Source: Fonsecaea monophora | Taxonomy: Eukaryota > Ascomycota > Eurotiomycetes > Chaetothyriales > Herpotrichiellaceae | NCBI RefSeq assembly: GCF_001642475.1 | Contig: NW_019174100.1 | Span: 1 to 46,961, forward strand | Direction of reading: 5' to 3' | Length of the DNA stretch: 46,961 nt | In this document: positions 20,824 to 32,228 of the stretch, in pieces | Layout of the letters: every line of letters starts with the position of its first letter | How positions within the stretch are numbered: position 1 is the first letter of the stretch | Notes under the pieces: generated by a model | What the model was told of the DNA's origin: nothing | Databases searched by the model: none | The model's input: the letters and a program-made list of their open reading frames with translations, nothing else | Program-made: the position numbers and the translations under genes

Positions 20824-21359
20824 TGTCAACGACATATTTCACATTTTCATTTGTCCAGCGATATTCTGTCTATTTATGAGCGAGCAAGCGATCAATATTC
20901 TGTAAATATATTCGACCTGACTTGGAGTGTTGGGATGTCCATTTCTCTGAGAAGAGTTTTGAACCCTGTAGATATATACCAAAACAAAAAGTTTGATTAA
21001 CTAGTATGATACTTACATGGCACCTTTTGGAGTAAACGAGGAACGAAGTAGTTTTACGAGAGTGATATATCTGGACATGTACTTGTAGTATTATCTGAGA
21101 AGGAGTGGGCATCAACGACAACCAACCAATGGCAGGCAGCGTGACACGAGCCTCTGGTCCTATTGGCGATCCGACCCTCATAACAGCCTGATCAAAATTC
21201 AACAAAAGAAGCAGACAAACACGAAAAGAATATACTAGACGAAAGAAACGTGCCTTGTATATATCTGCTGACCCTCCCAAACTCCTCTATCAACACCCAA
21301 CAAACTCGCTAAAACCGAGGACGACAACCACGAGGTAGTTATTTTGTACGGAGAAAATT
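20824..21359. other. Intergenic, promoter of the phosphatase gene
   Basis: AT-rich stretch of 536 bp between two plus-strand genes. No gene is seen. Its last 100 bp are A-rich, suiting a 5' leader for the following gene. Confidence 0.7.
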
Positions 21360-22322
21360 ATGGACGACATCGACCTCCCCGCCCTGCGGGATAACCTCAT
21401 CACCATCGCCCTGCAGGCGGGCTCCATGATCACCGCTGCATCGTCGTTGTCCTTGAACAGCGGCAGCCCCGGCACGCAGCCGAAAGCGGCCACGTCGACG
21501 AAGAAAAACTCGGCCGACCTGGTCACGGAGACGGACAAGGCGGTCGAGGACTTCATCTCCAGCACGCTGAAACGGCTGTACCCGACGTACGAGTTCATGG
21601 GCGAGGAGACATACGTCCCGGGCAACAAGCTCGGGCCGGAGCCGACCTTCATCGTCGACCCGATCGACGGGACCACGAACTTTGTCCACGGCTGGCCCTA
21701 CGTGAGCGTCAGTCTGGGGTTCGCGGTGAATCGCGTGCCCACCGTCGGCGTGGTGTTTAACCCGTTCACACGCAAGCTGTACCACGCGATCAAGGGCCGG
21801 GGGAGCTACCTGCGGATCGTGCGAGAAGAAAGCGCGGCTTCGTCAGTATCTTCTTCGGCGGCGGCAGACGGGGCCGACACGAAGCTGCCCCTGAGATATC
21901 CCGGCGCGGTGGCCGGGCTGGACGAGTGCGTCGTGGCGATCGAGTACGGTAGCGACCGGACGGGGACGAACTGGCGCACCAAGATCGAGACGTGGGCCGT
22001 CCTGGGCGCCAGCAAGGACGAAGGCGGCGCCATGGTCCACTCGGCCCGAGCACTGGGTTCCGCCGCCCTCAACCTGTGCGCCGTCGCTGAGGGCTCCATC
22101 GACGTCTACTGGGAAGGCGGGTGCTGGGCCTGGGACGTCTGCGCCGGCTGGGTCGTGCTCACAGAGGCCGGCGGGCTGGTCGTCGACGGCAACCCCGGTG
22201 CCTGGGACATCCCTGTCGATCACAGAAAATATCTAGCCGTGCGGGCGGCGGAGAAAGGCCAGAGAGAGCTGGTGCAGGAATTCTGGTCATTTATCAAGGG
22301 CCGTATGGAGTATGAGCATTGA
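21360..22322 (+). CDS. Inositol monophosphatase-family phosphatase
   Basis: A single exon of 320 residues. The Mg2+-binding motif GEE (in EFMGEETYVPG), the DPIDGTTNF box and the C-terminal WDVCAGWVVLTEAGG box are all present and in order, so the active site looks complete. The family hydrolyses inositol 1-phosphate or related sugar phosphates and includes the fungal quinate-cluster protein QutG. No other quinate genes are nearby, so inositol recycling is the more likely role. Compared with a roughly 270-residue minimal enzyme, it has a Ser/Gly-rich insert near residues 30-45 and an Ala/Ser-rich loop near 160-175. Its codons are strongly G/C-ended, more so than those of the neighbouring RPT6 and exchanger genes. 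Confidence 0.92.
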   Translation: MDDIDLPALRDNLITIALQAGSMITAASSLSLNSGSPGTQPKAATSTKKNSADLVTETDKAVEDFISSTLKRLYPTYEFMGEETYVPGNKLGPEPTFIVDPIDGTTNFVHGWPYVSVSLGFAVNRVPTVGVVFNPFTRKLYHAIKGRGSYLRIVREESAASSVSSSAAADGADTKLPLRYPGAVAGLDECVVAIEYGSDRTGTNWRTKIETWAVLGASKDEGGAMVHSARALGSAALNLCAVAEGSIDVYWEGGCWAWDVCAGWVVLTEAGGLVVDGNPGAWDIPVDHRKYLAVRAAEKGQRELVQEFWSFIKGRMEYEH

Positions 22323-22567
22323 TAACTCGTGAGGGTGGGACAAAGTTGAGCCGCCTACTGGAGGATGCTGGACGTGATACGGGATGAAAAAGCAGCGAAA
22401 ATAGACATATAGAAAACGAAAAAATTGCGAATTCGGCAAGTCAACATGCTCCAATTTTGTGGCCTCCTGAGACTCTCTATCCTTTCCTTGCTGGTTGTCC
22501 CGATAATGTTACATTTGACGCTATGCAGAAGGAAAAAGGGAGACCCAACATGAACACAGCATGAAAC

Positions 22568-23789
22568 TCACTTCCATAACTTGCCCAGTGACACCTCCTT
22601 GTCATCGTGCTTGTTGAGGACTTTGGCCGTGGCCAGGTCAAAATCTTCTTGCGTGACGTGGACTCTCCTTTCTCGTAACGCAAACATACCCGCTTCGGTA
22701 CACACACCCTTGAGTTCGGCGCCGGAGCAGCCGTTCATCTTTTCAGCAATCTTCTTCAGGTCAATTCCTCTGGTCAAGTTCATGCTCCGGGAGTGGATTC
22801 GCAGGATATCGGCTCTGGCCTCGACAGTTGGCGGCGGGAACTCGATCTTGCGATCAATACGACCTGGTCGAAGCAGGGCAGGGTCTAATATATCAAGTCG
22901 ATTCGTTGCCATGATGACTTTAATGTTGTTGGTCGGTTCAAAGCCATCAAGCTGGTTCAGCAGTTCCAACATGGTGCGTTGTACCTCGGAGTCTCCGCCG
23001 CTGCTGCCCTCCACACGGCTGGAGCCAATGCTGTCGATTTCGTCCATGAAAATAATGCTGGGTGCATGTTCTCTGGCCATGACGAAAAGTTCTCGCACCA
23101 TTCTGCTCCCTTCACCAATGTATTTCTGTACCAGTTCCGATCCTGACACTCTGATGAATTTGCAGTCGGCATGATGAGCCACAGCTCGAGCCAAAAGTGT
23201 CTTGCCTGTTCCTGGCGGTCCATAGAGAAGGACACCCTTGGGCTGAGCGATCCCGAGCGACTCGAAAAGTTCCGGGTGATTCAAGCCCAGTTCGATGACT
23301 TCCTTGATCTCTTTGATTTGCTGATCAAGCCCACCGATCATATCATATGTGCTGTCCGGAACCTTCTCAACCATCATCAAGGAAACTAGAGGATCGACGG
23401 ATGAGGGGAGCATCTTTTCGAGTTTGTAAGAGTCGGAGAGAAGGGAGACTCGCTTTCCCACGGTCAATTTGGAGATGTCGACGCTGTCAGCGATATCGAC
23501 AACTTTGCCAGTGGTTAGCCTGTGTTGGAATCCTGATTTCCTTTTGGGACTTACCGTATTTGCCTTCTGGGTGTACCTTGACCAGCACCTTTTTGGTCCC
23601 CATAACCTTGACGACCTCGCCCACGTAGGAGCCGGGCTGCTGGAGTAGACCCAATTCTTCCCGCAGAAGCCGTACTCTTGAGTTGTAATCATTTCGTTGT
23701 GCTTCTAATCGGCGTAACACCGCTTGGCCTTGGAGGATCTCAAGCTTGAGAGCTTCGATTTTGTTGTGGTAAAAGTTGTCAAGGGCCAT
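22568..23789 (-). CDS. RPT6: 26S proteasome regulatory ATPase Rpt6
   Basis: Two exons, 23789-23555 and 23502-22568. The 52-nt phase-1 intron (23503-23554) has a GTAAGT donor. The product is 389 residues, the usual length. An N-terminal coiled coil (about residues 5-50) leads into the OB-fold (VGEVVKVMGTKKVLVKVHPEGKY) and the AAA+ domain. Walker A GPPGTGKT is at 173-180, Walker B IIFMDE is near 228-233, and the pore loop KYIGEG and the arginine-finger region LLRPGRIDRKIEF are present. The sequence MVRELFVMAREHAPSIIF and the C-terminal KLWK point to Rpt6 rather than the other five Rpt subunits. It is one of the six ATPases that unfold substrates at the base of the 19S particle. The start is shared by no other in-frame ATG nearby. 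Confidence 0.97.
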
Positions 23790-24812
23790 GATGGGAGACC
23801 GTGGCTGAGGATGCGGAGCAACCGGGAGAGGCTTTCTTGTTGCAACAACACCGACTTTGACAGCGATGGGAAACTTTTAGAGTGTATCGACGGTGACGAT
23901 GATGGGTGGTAAAGAGACCAGATGGAATGATGGGACGCGACTGCGCTTGGGAGCCTGAGGCGGCGGCTACTGGTGAGCTGGCGTCTAACGCGTCTAAAGG
24001 GGCAGTAAGAACCCTTGTTGCCACAATGGGGAATCGGCGGCCACTGCGGCCAATCCCCGCCGAGTTTCGTTTAGGCTCCCCTAGCACCTCTGAATTAGGC
24101 ACTGTCTTCAGCGGGCTCGGGCATGGATCGCTCTACTGCTTGGGCCAGCTGACTCCCCAAGTAGGCGTGGTAGGCCCATCATCGGCCCACCAACGGCACG
24201 TCGATTTGCTTATTACGAAGTCAAGACATTGCCTATGAGCTCAGTGTGCAGCTTCAACCAACTGCACAGTAGCCATTTCCTTCCATTGACTCAAGTTGCG
24301 TCTTCTCCGGGTTTCTCGCAGCTGCTTCCAGCTCCCCATCTCTCTATTGCTGCAGCCTCCACTACCGGTGACCGCACGTGCACCAATCGACGTGTCGGCC
24401 TGGCGTACTGCCATCCTCGCGCAACTTGTACACCACAATAACCCCCCCCCATATCGTTAAAAAGCATCACTAATATATTGGCCAGTCACCGTTCATAGAT
24501 CGACTGTCTTTCCTCTGCTATCAAGTATCTAATCCGCTCCAGTACCCGTCGCTCACTCCCTCTTCAATCCCAGCACTGCGACATCCCTGTATTCCTCCAC
24601 CCGAGATAGAGATCGTCGTCAACACATCAGATGATTTGGGATCCCATGTCCTGTTGATGCATCCACGTGCCTCGAGCAGGCTTCGACCCGCCCACCTGTC
24701 CATTAGTACGAGTGCTGTGCCGGATTCACAGCGCAATCCTTCACACTACAGCGTTTTCCAAAGGAGGGGACCTACTCAAACAACTCAATGAAGCAAAAGT
24801 GTGCTGGTCAAA
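23790..24812. other. Divergent promoter region, RPT6 / exchanger gene
   Basis: About 1 kb separates the two divergent start codons. It contains a sequence similar to the yeast proteasome-associated control element near RPT6 (separate entry). A C-run lies at about 24441-24450. No open frame looks like a gene. Confidence 0.7.
23905..23913 (+). promoter_or_regulatory. Possible PACE-like site upstream of RPT6
   Basis: GGTGGTAAA lies 116 bp upstream of the RPT6 start codon and differs by one base from the budding-yeast proteasome control element GGTGGCAAA bound by Rpn4. A 9-bp near-match can arise by chance, and filamentous fungi need not use Rpn4 in the same way. Confidence 0.25.
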
Positions 24813-27800
24813 ATGTCATCCAGTGACAATCCCCAGAAGAACCCCGAAGACAGAGTATGGCAAGATGTTCGATCTGCACCTAGAACTCCTTCACTTGCCG
24901 GTTCTGCTGCTGCGGAATCGAGACCTCGGGAAGAGCCCACAGCAGTTGATACTACAATCCGACGAGATTACGGTGAATGCTGCAGTCTTTGAGTATAGTG
25001 TGATTGCTTTCTAATACTGGACAGGAACCCTGAACAGCAGTATCTACGCCTCAAGTAGCCAAAGACCACGCAGCGGGCACCGAAATGACGATACCCAAGA
25101 GGCTTCTGGCGCCAATCCAGTATCACCTCAAACTTCGAGGCGCAAACCTCCTCCGACTAGAAGAGTATCGACCCGGAGACAACTACCCCACCGAGGCGAA
25201 CAATTTTCAGTGGATGACGATCCGAACGAAGTCGAAGTTGACAGAGAACTTCAGACAACACCGAGCACGCAGTCCTTTCCGACTTTGACTCGATCACAAT
25301 CTACCGTGCGTCGTCGAACAGCGGCTGCACCCCCGGGGTTACCCCGGGTTGATTCTGCAGAAGAAGAGGCCGAGGACATAATTCAACAGGAGACTGCTGC
25401 AGTGCCACCAGCTGAAGAAGCTGAGCCTGTTGTAGAAGATGATGAAGACCTTGAAGACTCTGAGGAGGCAGACCTCAGTGACGCGGAGAGTTTCACTCTA
25501 AAAGACCGACAGCTGGCCATCAACGAAACGCATCCGTTTGGCATCAGGATTTGGAAACCTGCATTATACAAGAAATCCAGATCAGTCGAAAAGGGAGCAG
25601 AGGAGGATATTCATTCTTCACCCAGTCAGATTGTGAGCACCTGGCTATGGTTCTTCAACTGCCTGTGGACTGTTCTCTTCGGTTGGTGGCTGAGCGTCGC
25701 AGCACTTTTTGGAGCCTTCGTCTGCTACTTATTTGCTTTTGACCCTAGTGCGGCTGCATATGGCGGAGTTTTCCTGGGTCTAGCTAGCTACCTCTTCTGG
25801 CCTTTTGGAAAATTTGTGAGACTCGAGCAAGACGAGAACTATGCCGAGGAAGACGAAGGCGAAGGCCGCAGCATCAGCGAGTACGAACGATGGCAGAGTG
25901 GAGATCTTGAGTATGGCCGACTGATGTTTGGACCTACTCTTACCCACACTGGATCGATTGTTGGCAGACATCGAAACAGTATCGACTCCGCAAGCGAGAC
26001 TGACAGCCTTCTGGACCGGAGTGGAAGGGCAGAGCGGCAGGAGACCAACGTGAGCGCCAAAACCAAGCGACGACTTTTTGGCCGTGGGCAGTGGACCTTG
26101 GGCAGGGTTATCTTCTTCATTTTCTTCTACTTCAATGTCGCCCCATTGATGCTCCTGGTGTCCATGGTCTGTTGGTTGATGGTCTTTTGGATTCCGATGG
26201 GCCGAGTTACCTTGATCTTGTTCTATCATCTGAGAAAACGACCACTAGCGCTGACATTTCACCGAGATGTCTCGCATGCTAGAAGCTCCACTAAGCCCTC
26301 ATCCGTCCTCCTGTGTACTTATCGGGCGGTTGGGATCAAGTACTGGAAGTACACCGTTGATGGCACCAACATCTTCCTCATCAACTTTCTGGCCGTTGTT
26401 GTTTTTGTCATTCTTGACTACTTCATCCTCAAGACTGCAGCCGGGCTGGAAATATGGCTAACAAGCCCTGCGCTTATGTTCACCCTGGCGCTTATCTCTA
26501 TCATTCCTCTGGCCTACTTCATTGGTCAGGCAGTGGCATCTATTTCAGCTCAATCGTCGATGGGGATGGGAGCTGCAGTCAACGCCTTCTTCTCCACCAT
26601 TGTCGAGGTATACCTGTACTGTGTCGCCCTTAACGAGGGCAAGGCCTCCCTGGTGGAGGGCAGTATCATCGGCAGCATTCTCGCTGGTATCCTACTCCTT
26701 CCTGGTCTGTCAATGTGTTTCGGAGCTATCAAGAGAAAGACTCAACGTTTCAATGTCAAGTCTGCTGGGGCGACGTCCACTATGTTGCTATTCGCCGTCA
26801 TTGCAGCATTCGGCCCAACCCTGTTCTATAAGATATACGGCAGCCATGAGCTCATCTGTAAAGCCTGTGTTGGAGAAGGCGTGGATACTCCTGCCGATTG
26901 TCGTCAATGTTATTTCCGCCAAGTGCCAGCCGTTTCAGATGACTTCTTTCTGAAAGCTGTGCGACCATATTGCTGGATTGCGGCTGTATTTCTCTTTTCG
27001 TCCTACATCATTGGACTCTTGTTTACCTTGCGGACTCACGCTGCTATCATATGGAGCACCGATCTGGACGAGAAGAAAGCTCAGCCGCCCACCGCCGATG
27101 TCAGTCCGTTGGACACCCGGCATCAAAGCGTGGTCAACTCGCAGAACCTGCCCAAACCTGACGGGGCGTATCTTCCCCGATCGGCTATCAGGGAGTCTCA
27201 ACTGTACAAAAAGATCCTGGGCCAGTCACTACGATCGGCAGGGCTCCCAGATGGCGAACTTAATGTTGAACACGAGCAATACCATGAGCACTACAACACT
27301 CACGAAACCGCCTCACATATCTCAGCCATGGACCATCACAACAAGACTGATTTACCTCATGTGGTGCCGCCCAAATCGAGTCACAGTTCTGAGGACATCC
27401 GAAGCCCACACCTACATCCTGTGCTGCCCGGACTATCTGAAGAAGACAATAACAATTTGGTTCGACAAGTCGCGGAGCTGGCGGCCACCGCGGCGACGAT
27501 TGCCACACGAGACGCGGTCAATCATCCTCGAACGGCATCCTATCAGGCAACTCATGCATACAAGCAAGACAGCACAAGAAGTCAAAGACCATCGGTAATG
27601 CGGAGAGACACTGTGACGGACGAGGGGTATGCCAACGCCGCGGCTGACCAAGTTCCTGTGCCCGCTGTAGAAGGTGGTGGCCATGATGCTCCGAACTGGT
27701 CCAGGACAAAATCATCCGTCATCCTACTCACAGCAACGGTTGCATATGCCATTGTGGCCGAGATTCTCGTCGATACTGTGGATGTTGTACTTGATTCTGT

Positions 27801-28311
27801 TGATATCGACGAAAAGTTCCTCGGCATCACTTTGTTTGCATTGGTGCCCAACACGACGGAATTTTTGAATGGTATATCTTTTGCTATGAACGGGAATATT
27901 GCGCTCAGCATGGAAATTGGTTCAGCTTATGCACTGCAGGTGTGCATGCTTCAACTTCCGGCCCTGGTTCTGTTTTCGGCGTTGCGTTGGCCTTTCATTG
28001 ATCCGCAATACCTCATCAACCACACCTTCAATCTGATCTTCCCGCAGTGGGACATGGTGACCATCATTCTTTGTGTCGTCCTGCTCAGTTACATGTCTGG
28101 CGAAGGGAAGAGCAACTATTTCAAGGGAAGCATCCTGGTTCTGACCTACCTGGTAGTAGTTCTGGGATTCTATTTCAGTGGCTTCACCACTCTGACCATC
28201 ATGGGAGTGGACCCCAACGATACCCTCGCCATCATGTCAAGCATGGCGTTGCAGCAGAATTCACCAGGGACGATCAGAACCCCGAACGTGGCCAGGGGGC
28301 GGGAGTTGTAA
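24813..28311 (+). CDS. VNX1: Vnx1-like vacuolar cation/H+ exchanger (CaCA family)
   Basis: Two exons, 24813-24972 and 25025-28311. The 52-nt intron (24973-25024) has donor GTGAAT and is phase 1. The product is 1148 residues. A long acidic, Ser/Arg-rich cytosolic N-terminus of about 230 residues precedes a first group of membrane spans, including WLWFFNCLWTVLFGWWLSV. Two Na+/Ca2+-exchanger repeats follow. The first, from about residue 538, contains MGAAVNAFFSTIVEVYLY. The second, from about 949, contains ALVPNTTEFLNGISFAMNGN with an acidic residue in the transport helix. A roughly 200-residue His/Ser-rich loop separates them. The length and this layout match the yeast Vnx1 type, a low-affinity Na+/K+ and H+ exchanger of the vacuole, rather than the shorter Vcx1 Ca2+ type. 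Substrate is inferred from the family. Confidence 0.9.
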
Positions 28312-29536
28312 CTGGTACTCTTTCAAGGTCTCCCATTCCAGCTCTTTGACGGATTAGGTGTTTTTGACTTGTTGCGTTCCGAGACGGATTCGAGCGATGG
28401 GGCGTTTGCAATTCAGAGCTGAGCGGGTTATGCATATCCATGTTGGTAGTTAGAAATTGGACAAAGTGGCACAAGGGCCGTACCGAGATCCTAATGCATG
28501 AATAGGGGGGAATAGGAATATTTAATCTTTCGTTTGGCCCATTGATGGAGAGATCGATCCGATTACATGGATATATTTGCTTAGACACCTGACATGAGCC
28601 AGGAACAGGCAGTCCATCTGCATGCCCACACGTTCACACGCCTCCTGATCGACGGGTGCGAGTGCCAGTACCAAAGTCGAACCTTTTCAACAAAACCTCG
28701 CCCGCGCAAACTGGATCCTGATCCTTGAAGATTGTGAAAACGCTGAGAGAGATAGAGGAGCTGTAGTTCATCACTCTGGATTGAGTCTGATGGGTTGGGC
28801 GTTTGTTCATTCTGACATTCATTCTCTTCCATTGATCAGGGCACAGTGAACAAGTCCATCAACCCTTTTCTCTCTCTCTCTTTTTCTTGGCCTAAACTGC
28901 CGACTGAGTGATTGACTGGTTTTCGTGGCTCGGGTCGGATGTAAACTAGGTCCGGAGGTGGTTCTGGATGCGGAGTTTGTCGAGCACAAAGCCCTCGTTG
29001 AGTGTGAGTCGAGACGAGCGAGCCGCTGATTCGCGAGGAATGTACAGTGGCGGGGTGTGGAGCGAAGTGAAGTAAGTAACTAGGACATGGGATGGTCTTG
29101 AGAGAAGTTGTTAATGCTATTGTATTGAGCTGGGTTGAGTTGAGTAGTGATTGATTGATTCGAATTTGTTGGGTGAACGGGATATTAGGGAGACTTTTGG
29201 CTCTGCGCTCTGCTCCGCGTGGTAATAGCGGGTGTCTGATGAGAGATTGCGGTTGGCTGGTAACGATCATTCTGGAGAGATGGAGGGCCGAGGACGAGAG
29301 GAGAGGATCCGATCATCTGCTGCTGCTGCTGCTGCTGTGTCTCGCTGTAAAAGCCCATAATAAAATCATAATAATAAAAACAAGGGCAAGAAATCCAAAA
29401 CGCTGGGTTGAGAAGGGGGGATCCCTTTTTCTGTGGCCTTTAGCCCGGCAAGACCAAGAACCTTGATGTTTTGATTCGCGGTTGCAAGAAAGAAACCAGT
29501 ATCGTCGTCGTCGTCATTGTTGTCGTCGACGATCAA
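28312..29536. other. Convergent 3' flanks, repeats, no gene seen
   Basis: This region lies between the plus-strand exchanger and the minus-strand F-box gene. Minus-strand frames at 28836-29270 and nearby are Pro/Ser/Thr-rich without a recognisable domain. Simple repeats are common: a CT run near 28868, TTGA/GATT repeats near 29135-29160, (CTG)7 at 29317-29337 and CGT-type repeats near 29503-29530. Confidence 0.65.
29317..29337. repeat. (CTG)7 trinucleotide repeat
   Basis: Seven perfect CTG units. It is not in any coding frame I can support and lies about 200 bp beyond the stop codon of the F-box gene. Confidence 0.9.
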
Positions 29537-31577
29537 TCAATACAGGTCTCGTGTCCTTCGACCTCCTCTGTGCATGCACCAATCACACTAAAAGGAACGA
29601 CGGGTTGGTCAGTTTTTTCTCCGCCATCTTTTTGACGAGCGGTTCAGAAACAGAAGAGGATGAATATACACGTACGATGTTCTCGTTGCAGCCCGTCCGG
29701 TGAATATAACAGTAGCTGGATTTGCAGCGCTTGCACATCCTGGCCCACCGCCGGATACAGTTCTGGCACTGGCGTCCACAGTCCCAGCAGTCTCGCGTCA
29801 CCGCTGCTTCGCCGGGTTGGAGTTGTACGGGATGGGCGTGATGTCGATGGCGCTGTAAGGGGAAGAGGAACGATGAAACGCGTTAGCAAACGACAGGTAC
29901 GTCAGAAAACGATTGGAGGAGAGGACGGAGAGGACGGGGTCGATGTGGATAGATGGGTAAAGGTGTAATTTGCGGGCTGTAGGCGGCGGCGGCAGTGGCG
30001 GCGGAAGAAGAAGCGTCCGGTCGGCGGTATGTATATACACATATCTGTATACTCGCCTCGATGGTGGCTTGGGGAAGAAACAATGGCTCAATCTCGGTTT
30101 CGGAAAACCCTCCAGTCGATCTTGTTTCCAAATGGTGGTCTTCTTGTCCTTGATGCGTTCCTTGGTTTTATCCCCCAGCCTCGCCGCCTCTGGCCACAAC
30201 CGCCCGTCTGCTAGCAGGGCAGTTTTCAACACAACGACCGGCAAATACCTTGAGAAGATGACCAGTAGACGATGTTCCGTTCGTAGTAGTCTGACCCGTC
30301 CCTCTATCAGCTTCCGAAGCCGCGGTAATGTCTGCTGCGGGTGCCAGTCTTTCTGGGCTAGCGAATCTTTTCGCCCTGTCAGGATTGTAGCATTCAGCGC
30401 ACCACCACTGATGACAGCTGTCGCAATGTCGATTGGCCAGGCACCATTTGCAGGAAACGATGAGTCGCTGGGGCAGAATCTCTCCGTCTTCGGTGAGGCG
30501 CAATGGAGGTCGCACAGCGTCAATCAGCTTTCCAGTGTGCGGCGGAGGCCAGAGGAGTGGGAACTCGCGAAGATCACTCTTGCCCCAAACAGGTGCACCG
30601 CGAGGGGCACGACCACAGCTTGCACATCCTGCCGGCCCGAGAGCCACAGTGGCCAGCGGAGGGATGCCGGGTTTGTTTTCCGTGAGGTGTTCTCTTGATG
30701 CTGGATGAAGAACAGGTGCCATGTCGGCGTGCATATGGGTGCATAACACAGCATCGAAGCTGATGATGCCTCGGCACGTTTGCAAGGTCTCCTCCCAGGA
30801 CGTTCGTGTCACACGACCTTGAGTTATGACGTGACCCGATGGCGCATACCAGGGTTCCACGTCGCGCGACCTGGCTGTTCCGTTGAGGTTAGTCCGCTCT
30901 GGCCGCAGAAGACTGTTCCAGTCCAATGCGCCCATGGTGTCGAAATTGTAGTGGAAATCAGGACTGAAGTCGACATCATTTGTCTGGACATGCGATGGTG
31001 GAGGCGTGAAGACATATAGTCCCTGTAATCGAGGAGTTCCTTCAGGTCTGCTTGGTCGGCAAAGATGGCAGAGAAGCTGCTGTAGTTTGAATTGATTGAC
31101 GTTCAGACACCGCCGTATACTGAGGAGGCGAACGTTGTATTCGTTTCTAGTGGCGATGTCGTTGATCAGGTCGACGGTGACCGAGGCCAGATCATCGAGG
31201 ACCAATGTCTGGACGTTCTGAAGAACCTTCATCTTACCCAGTCTCGCCAGGACACCGCGGAGTGGACCGGCATAAAATTCGTCTTCGGTCAGATTCTCGT
31301 CCATTCGTTCTGCTCGCCAGGAATGGCCACCGGAGTCGATTCTCGTCAGGAGATTGGGGGGAACATATGCCCCTCTACACTTTGAGAGGTCAACATATCG
31401 GAAGACGGTCGCTGTGCGAAGCAATAGCTCTCGCAAAGAGCGGCATGTTCTTGCCAAGGCGATGAGAGATGAGAGAGGCAGATATGGCAAGGTGTTGTCT
31501 AGGATGATGGAGTTGGACAGGACATCGAGTAGAGATAGTGGCAAGCAGGCTGATAGCGCCTGGGGTTCGATCGACAT
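29537..31577 (-). CDS. F-box protein with C-terminal Cys-rich zinc region, apparent frameshift
   Basis: Exon 1 starts at the ATG at 31577 (the open frame extends upstream without ATG). Residues about 10-60 (LPLSLLDVLSNSIIL to CRSLRELLL) look like an F-box, which would dock to Skp1 in an SCF ubiquitin ligase. Cys-rich segments follow: CASCGRAP and CKWCLANRHCDSCHQWWCAECYNP. The exon frame hits a stop at 30168, soon after CVENC. One frame over, the sequence continues plausibly (LLADGRLWPEAARLGDKTKER). It can splice at 30053 over a 200-nt intron to 29852-29676 (CWDCGRQCQNC, CKRCKSSYCYIH), then over 88 nt to 29587-29537, ending CDWCMHRGGRRTRDLY. The ending matches my memory of this fungal family. 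The shift maps to GGG at 30217-30219. Sequencing error, a disabling mutation and an unusual intron remain possible. Confidence 0.7.
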
Positions 31578-32228
31578 TGTAGAGAGTGCAATCGACGACT
31601 GGGGGTGTTCCTGGCAATGACATCCAGAGTCCAAATCGGAGGAAGGATCGGTTCGAAACTCAATCAGGTGCGGAGGTGACGGGCGGATTTTAGAGGAAGA
31701 AGGAGCGGTCAGAAGTTCCAGAAGCAATGATACGGTGGCGACAGTCGGCAAGACATGATACGATAAGGTTGGTTGTTAATAGGAGGATATTTGATGAGAT
31801 GTAAATGCATGTCGGTGAGATGGTGGTGAGTCAAATATCCACTAAGCCTAATTCAGACAGCCAGCAGACATCGTTGGGGACACTAACCGCATTTGGACAG
31901 AGCGTGGGATGATGGCGAGGCTGAACTCACTCCACCACATTCAAGTACGAGGTACCGACACCGCCAACAAGAGAGGGAAGGGGGGGGGGGGGGTGGGTGT
32001 CGGAGAACAAGCATCATCTACAGTATCTAAACCTCTCCTTGTGTGTCATAATTCGTGTCTCGTATGTATGGCCCCTGTTCCGGCAGAATTTTCGATCCCC
32101 CATCACTGTTCCAAGTCCACCCAAATACAACCTTGCCACCATCTTGTTAACCTGTCAATACACTAGAACGCGAAGACAGACAGTGCCGTCAACTTGGTTG
32201 CTGAAACCCCTTGTTACGTTCCATATAA
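31578..32228. other. Intergenic, poly-G run, no gene seen
   Basis: Upstream region of the F-box gene and 3' flank of the anoctamin gene. It has a G homopolymer of about 14 at 31980-31993. No convincing open frame is present. Confidence 0.75.
31980..31993 (+). repeat. Poly-G run
   Basis: Fourteen consecutive G residues, followed by TGGGTG. Its length is error-prone in assemblies and could be mis-stated. Confidence 0.9.
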
